40,662 bases of DNA from Ruminococcus sp. Lineage in GTDB: Bacteria; Bacillota; Clostridia; Oscillospirales; Ruminococcaceae. The position numbers were made by a program, and so were the translations under genes. Below, piece by piece: positions 36,162 to 40,662 of the stretch; position 1 is the stretch's first letter, and each line of letters opens with the position of its first letter. The notes under the pieces were generated by a model. The model did not search any database. It saw only the letters and a program-made list of their open reading frames with translations, and was not told the DNA's origin. The stretch lies in the NCBI GenBank assembly GCA_017462565.1, contig JAFTQW010000015.1, positions 80,109-120,770 of the forward strand, given 5' to 3'.

Positions 36162-36401
36162 CAGAATGTAGGCAAGAGCTTTATCAAGAGCTACTGCGCT
36201 GTCTGCTTGGAGGGTGCTGTCATTGTTTTAGCGTGTATCATCTTTTCGCTCTTTGCCGCTTCGCCGCCTGTTGTCAATCCTGACGCTGCGGCGGTAACAC
36301 AGGTGTGGGCATATATCGGGGAACTGCTCTTTAATATGTTGGTGCTTGTCGGAGCTGTGAAAATGAGCGACCGGATTATCCGTGAGATGATGGGACTTTA
36401 A
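36162..36401 (+). pseudogene. VirB6/TrbL-like membrane protein, C-terminal fragment
   Basis: 80 residues: QNVGKSFIKSYCAVCLEGAV followed by IVLACIIFSLF, a PPVVNPDAAAV loop, then GELLFNMLVLVGAVKMSDRI and a REMMGL end. The pattern G.SFIKSY.A.CLE followed by a hydrophobic span matches the end of VirB6-like proteins in the conjugation channel. The N-terminal membrane part is missing, replaced by maturase DNA. It lies just before the small Cys-rich gene and PrgI, the expected position in such elements. The family call is inference. Confidence 0.6.
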
Positions 36402-36411
36402 GGAGAACGAA

Positions 36412-36603
36412 ATGAAATATATCTACAACAGATTTGAGGGATACACCCTTAAAGATTGCGACTGTCAATACTGCCTTTACTCCGGAGGAAAGCGAAAAGG
36501 CAAAATAACCTGTCTTGCAGACGAGTGTGTCTGTGCCGATGAAATCCGCAGGGCGAAGGAACGCAGCCGCAAGGAAAGGAGCTTTAATGGAAGTAAAAAT
36601 TAA
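36412..36603 (+). CDS. Small Cys-rich protein of the conjugative element
   Basis: 63 residues with CDCQYC, then ITCLADECVCADEIRRAKER and a basic tail. The Cys spacing (CxCxxC and CxxxxCxC) suggests a small zinc or iron-sulphur knuckle. AAGGAG lies 8 bases before the start. It overlaps the start of PrgI by 17 bases, so they are probably translated together. It is typical of Tn1549-like conjugation modules; function unknown. Confidence 0.75.
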   Translation: MKYIYNRFEGYTLKDCDCQYCLYSGGKRKGKITCLADECVCADEIRRAKERSRKERSFNGSKN

Positions 36604-36952
36604 CCGTGAAATCAGAAATTACACGGAAGCGATGTTTTTCGGACTGTCTTTAAGACAGTTCATTTTTTCAGTCTGTGCCTGTGCGGTGGCGGTAGGACTT
36701 TATTTCCTGCTGAAACCCTATGTCGGCACGGAAACCGTATCGTGGATGTGTATTTTGGGAGCTGCACCCTTTGCAGTTCTCGGCTTTATCAAATACAACG
36801 GAATGACCGCAGAGAAATTTATCTATGCGTGGATAAAATCGGAGTTTCTTATGCCGAAGAAGCTCGTCTTTCATTCCACCAACACCTACTTTGAGCTGAT
36901 GAAGCCGGGTATGGAAAAGAAGCAGAAGGAGGTTTTGAAATCAAATGATTAA
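36587..36952 (+). CDS. prgI: PrgI-family conjugation membrane protein
   Basis: 121 residues from the ATG at 36587, 7 bases after AAGGAG; an earlier frame start at 36515 lies inside the preceding gene. N-terminal MEVKINREIRNYTEAMFFGL is the PrgI signature, followed by two membrane helices (RQFIFSVCACAVAVGLYFLL and WMCILGAAPFAVLGFI) and a cytosolic tail. It is the VirB3-like partner of VirB4 in Gram-positive type IV secretion. It overlaps the VirB4 gene by 8 bases. Confidence 0.9.
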   Translation: MEVKINREIRNYTEAMFFGLSLRQFIFSVCACAVAVGLYFLLKPYVGTETVSWMCILGAAPFAVLGFIKYNGMTAEKFIYAWIKSEFLMPKKLVFHSTNTYFELMKPGMEKKQKEVLKSND

Positions 36953-39278
36953 AACGCTTACCAATTTATTCAAACAGGATAAGGAAAAGTTTGTTGTGCC
37001 GAAGGGCGTTCAGAATGTGATCCCCATTGCCGCCATTTATGATGACGGCATTTTTCAGGTTGGCAGGGACAAATTTTCTAAGACCTTTAAGTTTTCGGAT
37101 ATAAACTACGCCGTGGCAAGCCGTGAAGATAAGGAAGCGATGTTCCTTGAATACTCGGAGCTGCTTAACTCTCTTGATTCCGGTGCAACGACAAAAATCA
37201 CAATCAACAACCGCCGCTTAAACAGGCTGGACTTTGAGAAAACAATCCTGATTCCAAAGACGGGCGATGAGCTGGACGAGTACCGTGAGGAATACAACAA
37301 AATGCTGCTCGAAAAGGCTACCGGGGCAAATGCTATCGTGCAGGATAAGTATATGACAATCTCGGTCAATAAGAAGAATGTGGAGGACGCCCGTACTTAC
37401 TTTGCCCGTGTGGGAGCTGACCTGATCGCCCATTTTGGCAGGCTCGGCAGCAAATGCGTAGAGCTTGAAACGGACGATCGACTTCGTATCTTCCACGACT
37501 TCTACCGTGTGGGAGAAGAAACCGCCTTCCACTTTGACATTAAGGAAACACGCAAAAAGGGACACAGCTTTAAGGACTATATCTGCCCGGATTCAATGGA
37601 ATTTGAAAAGGACTATTTCAAGATGGGAAACCGTTACGGCAGAGTTCTTTTTCTCCGTGAGTATGCCTCCTATATCAAGGACAGTATGGTGGCGGAGCTG
37701 ACTGACCTGAACCGAAACCTGATGATGTCGATTGATGTTGTTCCCGTTCCAACAGATGAAGCAGTCAGAGAAGCAGAAAGCCGATTGCTCGGCGTAGAAA
37801 CGAACATAACGAACTGGCAGCGCAGGCAAAATTCCAACAACAATTTTTCCGCAACCGTTCCCTATGATATGGAGCAGCAGAAAAAGGAAATGAAGGAGTT
37901 TCTCGATGATTTGACGACGAGAGATCAGCGAATGATGTTTGCTGTCCTGACAATGGTGCATACGGCGGAGACAAAGGAACAGCTTGACAATGATACCGAA
38001 GCTCTGCTTACCACAGCGAGAAAGCACCTTTGTCAGTTCGGCGTTCTGAAATTTCAGCAGATGGACGGGTTGAATACGGTTATGCCTTTCGGCACACGAA
38101 AGATTGACACCTTCCGCACCCTGACTACGGAATCATTGGCTGTGTTCATTCCGTTCCGGGTACAGGATATTTACCACGAGAACGGCATTTATTACGGTCA
38201 GAATGTAATCAGCAAAAATATGATTATCGCTGACCGTAAGCAGTTACTCAACGGCAACGAGTTTATCTTGGGCGTATCCGGCGGTGGTAAATCTTTTGCC
38301 GCAAAGGGCGAGATTATCAATCAGGTATTATCAAGCAATGCCGATATAATCATTATTGATCCGGAGCGAGAGTATTCACAGCTCGTAAAGGCAATGGGCG
38401 GCGAGGTTATACACATCTCCGCCACCTCTGCAAACCATATCAATGCTATGGATATGACGAAGGAATACGGAGACGGTGCAAACCCGGTTATCCTGAAATC
38501 CGAGTTTATTATGTCGCTGTGCGAGCAGCTTATCGGCGGCACGAACTTGGGAGCGAAGCAGAAATCTATTATTGACCGCTGCACCGCTTCGGTTTACCGC
38601 ACCTATCAGCAGAATGACTATAAAGGCGAAGTGCCTACTTTGCAGGACTTCCGTAATGAACTTTTGAAGCAGGACGAGCCAGAAGCAAAGGAAATAGCCC
38701 TTGCCATTGAGCTTTTCACCAACGGTAGCCTGAATACCTTTGCAAAGCATACCAATGTGGATACCAATAACCGCCTGATCTGCTATGACATTCTCGACCT
38801 CGGCAAGCAGCTTATGCCTATCGGTATGCTTGTCGTGCTTGACAGTATCTTAAACCGCATTACACAGAACAGGGCGAAAGGCAGAAATACCTTTATCTTC
38901 ATAGACGAGATTTATTTGCTGTTCCAGCACGAGTATTCCGCTAACTTCCTGTTTACCTTGTGGAAGCGAGTCAGAAAGTACGGAGCTTATGCAACAGGTA
39001 TCACGCAGAATGTTGACGATCTCTTGCAGAGCCATACCGCAAGGACAATGCTCGCAAACTCTGAATTTATCATTATGCTCAATCAGGCTTCCACCGACCG
39101 CTTGAAACTTGCCGAGCTGCTCAACATCTCTGATTTACAGATGAGCTATATCACCAATGTGGAAGCCGGACACGGATTGATTAAGGTGGGCAGCTCCCTT
39201 GTGCCGTTTGCGAATAAGTTTCCCAAGAATACAAAGCTCTATAAGTTAATGACAACCAAACCGGGCGAGAGTGCGTAA
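36945..39278 (+). CDS. virB4: VirB4/TraE-family conjugation ATPase
   Basis: A 777-residue ATPase that powers the type IV secretion channel. N-terminal domain residues 1-400 (VIPIAAIYDDGIFQVGRDKF and a long helical part), then Walker A in GVSGGGKSFAAKGE at about 447, DPEREYSQLVKAMGGE, Walker B IFIDEIYLLFQHEYS and the TGITQNVDDLL helix. Length is normal and no break is visible, so this gene may still be intact although its partners are not. It overlaps prgI by 8 bases. Confidence 0.94.
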   Translation: MIKTLTNLFKQDKEKFVVPKGVQNVIPIAAIYDDGIFQVGRDKFSKTFKFSDINYAVASREDKEAMFLEYSELLNSLDSGATTKITINNRRLNRLDFEKTILIPKTGDELDEYREEYNKMLLEKATGANAIVQDKYMTISVNKKNVEDARTYFARVGADLIAHFGRLGSKCVELETDDRLRIFHDFYRVGEETAFHFDIKETRKKGHSFKDYICPDSMEFEKDYFKMGNRYGRVLFLREYASYIKDSMVAELTDLNRNLMMSIDVVPVPTDEAVREAESRLLGVETNITNWQRRQNSNNNFSATVPYDMEQQKKEMKEFLDDLTTRDQRMMFAVLTMVHTAETKEQLDNDTEALLTTARKHLCQFGVLKFQQMDGLNTVMPFGTRKIDTFRTLTTESLAVFIPFRVQDIYHENGIYYGQNVISKNMIIADRKQLLNGNEFILGVSGGGKSFAAKGEIINQVLSSNADIIIIDPEREYSQLVKAMGGEVIHISATSANHINAMDMTKEYGDGANPVILKSEFIMSLCEQLIGGTNLGAKQKSIIDRCTASVYRTYQQNDYKGEVPTLQDFRNELLKQDEPEAKEIALAIELFTNGSLNTFAKHTNVDTNNRLICYDILDLGKQLMPIGMLVVLDSILNRITQNRAKGRNTFIFIDEIYLLFQHEYSANFLFTLWKRVRKYGAYATGITQNVDDLLQSHTARTMLANSEFIIMLNQASTDRLKLAELLNISDLQMSYITNVEAGHGLIKVGSSLVPFANKFPKNTKLYKLMTTKPGESA

Positions 39279-39312
39279 CTCTCGCCTTTGCCTTATAAAG
39301 AAAGGAAAGTCT

Positions 39313-40059
39313 ATGAAAAAAACAATTTGTATCATTCTGATTGTGGCGTTTGTTGCTTTGTTTGGCACAAGCGCCTATTTTATTTATGACCATTACAGAC
39401 AGGAAGAACAGCAGGCGGAGCTTTACGACAGCCTTGCCGATATAGTGGATTCTGCCGCAGAAACAGAGGAAGAACCCACAGAGCCGATTTTATATACAGA
39501 AGAAAAAACGGTGCTGCCGGAGCTTGCCGAATTGTATCAGCAGAACAGCGATTTAGCGGGCTGGATTCGCATAGAAGATACTAATATCAATTATCCGGTA
39601 ATGCACACGCCGGATAATCCTGACTTCTACCTGAAGCACGGCTTTGACAAGGAATACAGCGACTATGGCTGTCCTTATGTGCAGGAGAATTGTGATGTGC
39701 AGTTACCGAGCGACAATGTGGTTATCTACGGACACCATATGAAAAATGGCAGTATGTTTGCCGATCTTGAAAAATTCAAAAGTCAGGACTTTTGGCAGGA
39801 GCATAAGACTTTTTTCTTCAGCACCGTAACGGACAGATATGAATATGAGATTGTTTCCGTGTTCAAGACATTTGTTTATTCGGACAGTCCTGAATCCTTT
39901 AAGTATTATCACTTTGTAAACGCTGAAATGCCGGAGGATTTCTCCGCATTTGTTGACAAGTGCAAGGAGCTTTCCCTTTATGATACCGGAGTATCAGCAG
40001 AATACGGGGATAAGCTGATAAGGTCAGAGGTCATATTTATTCGCTGGAGGAGGATTTAG
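39313..40059 (+). pseudogene. srtB: Class B sortase lacking its catalytic cysteine
   Basis: 248 residues from the ATG at 39313 (AAAGGAAAG before it). An N-terminal membrane anchor (IILIVAFVALFGTSAYFI) is followed by the sortase fold: DLAGWIRIEDTNINYPVM, YGCPYVQENCDV, the catalytic His in VVIYGHHMKNGSMFADL, and the late strand ending YGDKLI. A complete SrtB goes on with TLSTC (nucleophile) and a later Arg; here YGDKLI is followed by unrelated residues (RSEVIFIRWRRI) from a sigma-factor gene. The protein should be inactive. The surface-protein tail upstream carries its likely substrate motif, TPKTG. Confidence 0.85.
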
Positions 40060-40337
40060 AAGAACATCACCCTGAAATAGCCGTAGAGGATTGCGTGTCT
40101 CAGATTTTTGCACAGGAGCAAAGCCGAGAGCTTTTGGGAGCAATAAACTCTCTGAACGAGAAACAAAGGAAGCGGCTCATTGCTTATTATTTTGAGGGAA
40201 AAACCTATCGGGAGATTGCCGATGAGGAAGGTGTCGATCATAAAGCCATAGTTCATAGTGTTGAGATCGCCTTAAAAAATCTAAGGATTTTCTTGGAGGC
40301 GAGTCCCCAAAAGACCTTTCCCAGTGGGAACAAGTGA
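40032..40337 (+). pseudogene. Sigma-70-like factor, C-terminal fragment fused behind the sortase
   Basis: About 101 residues: HIYSLEEDLEEHHPEIAVED, then QEQSRELLGAINSLNEKQ and a sigma region 4-type helix-turn-helix KTYREIADEEGVDHKAIVHS. The N-terminal part is missing, cut at the join with the sortase. In intact elements this class of small sigma factor sits near the integrase end, so the join removes much of the element. The last residues (ASPQKTFPSGNK) are encoded by the 41-bp repeat, not by the family's normal end. Confidence 0.85.
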
Positions 40338-40341
40338 AGGG
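40301..40341. repeat. 41-bp direct repeat, right copy
   Basis: The right partner of 34324-34364 (35 of 41 bases). It overlaps the end of the sigma fragment and supplies its stop codon. It marks the approximate right limit of recognisable element DNA. Confidence 0.8.
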
Positions 40342-40511
40342 ACTTGTTCCTATTCCGGATATGGAACGCCTTTCAAATACTTATATTGAGCGGAATTTAT
40401 ATAATATCCACATTATAACAAACAAAGCCGAAAAAATCAATGCCAAACATTATTCGTCCGGTTTTCTGCATTATTCGTCCAAAAATTATGGGAATACAGA
40501 TTTTGAATTGT

Positions 40512-40662
40512 TTACGATCCCGTTCCGCTGTATTTCATTGCGCCATACATCCAGAATTTGTAACTTAGCCAGAAGAACAGTACACCAATCAGCGGCGACA
40601 GCCATGACAGCATGGGTACTTCATCCGGACGGAGTATCACAATGCTCGGATAGTATGCAATA
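40512..40662 (-). CDS. ABC-2 family transporter permease, 5' end outside the window
   Basis: 49 codons of the C-terminus, running off the right edge. The sequence reads IAYYPSIVILRPDEVPMLSW, a membrane span LIGVLFFWLSYKFWMYG, then MKYSGTGS and a stop at 40512. This matches the end of the ABC-2 permease family with a final transmembrane helix and a YSGTGS tail. It should belong to an ATP-driven exporter whose other genes lie outside. It looks chromosomal or native, on the far side of the decayed element. Confidence 0.75.
   Translation of the reverse strand, partial: IAYYPSIVILRPDEVPMLSWLSPLIGVLFFWLSYKFWMYGAMKYSGTGS

Larger units (their letters stand above)
33690..40345. mobile_element. Decayed Tn1549-type integrative conjugative element
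   Basis: Between lysS and an ABC-2 permease lie, in order, integrase-arm-like repeats, a small gene, a structured parA leader, and pieces of parA, surface protein, group II maturase, VirB6-like protein, PrgI, VirB4, sortase B and sigma factor. This gene set belongs to Tn1549-like elements. No integrase, relaxase, VirD4 or NlpC/P60 hydrolase remains. At least four joins fuse unrelated fragments. It should not be able to transfer itself. The borders are approximate: arm repeats on the left and a 41-bp repeat on the right. Confidence 0.8.

Noticed and set aside
37593-38027. A 144-codon minus-strand frame inside virB4
   Set aside because: It is a shadow of a well-supported ATPase gene.
40361-40662. 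An open plus-strand frame running off the right edge
   Set aside because: Its second half is antisense to the ABC permease, it has no ribosome site, and the first half shows no family resemblance.

Overview
The window looks like a chromosome segment of a low-to-medium GC gut Firmicute of the Oscillospiraceae, most like Ruminococcus. The signs are lipoproteins with Clostridia-style signal peptides, AAGGAGG ribosome-binding sites before most genes, consensus sigma-A promoters, an L-box lysine riboswitch, and gene content typical of Clostridia. The genus is inferred from protein style, not from a search.

Layout. 1-3492 (minus) carries two solute-binding lipoproteins in one operon; the second runs off the left edge. 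A cytosolic sugar-sensor/diguanylate cyclase is divergent at 3744-5657. 5694-10207 (minus) is a lysine/diaminopimelate operon: promoter, lysine riboswitch, terminator, then asd, a GNAT acetyltransferase, dapA, a small lipoprotein, dapB and a PaaI-type thioesterase. 10446-15867 (plus) holds queA, a membrane PAS protein, tgt, a HAD phosphatase and a SUFU-domain protein. 16079-24287 (plus) holds secA, two tandem paralogous lipoproteins, a methyltransferase, hslO and hflX. 24462-33674 holds an XRE membrane regulator, a cytidylate-kinase-like protein and an ion transporter (minus), a GNAT protein, a Na/Ca exchanger, a lipoprotein, an M50 peptidase with a small membrane protein (minus), then greA-lysS.

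33690-40345 is the wreck of a Tn1549-type integrative conjugative element inserted just behind lysS. An integrase-arm-like repeat cluster opens it. It keeps apparently intact PrgI and VirB4/TraE genes. The rest is fragments butted together: parA fused to the sorting-signal tail of a surface protein, the 3' part of a group II intron maturase without its intron, the tail of a VirB6-like protein, and a class B sortase cut before its catalytic cysteine and joined to the tail of a sigma factor. After it lies the 3' end of an ABC-2 permease on the minus strand.

Between the genes is a family of dispersed GC-rich palindromic repeats (10314-10419, 12409-12902, 27674-27838, 31290-31398). One instance forms a roughly 490-bp giant inverted repeat. 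There is also a 166-bp MITE-like element with perfect 20-bp ends (31012-31177). Two of the repeats sit exactly 5 nt from a perfect hairpin whose sequence is unrelated between the sites, and repeats of these kinds supply the final codons of several reading frames. These are the least explained structures in the window. No tRNA, rRNA or CRISPR array was seen.
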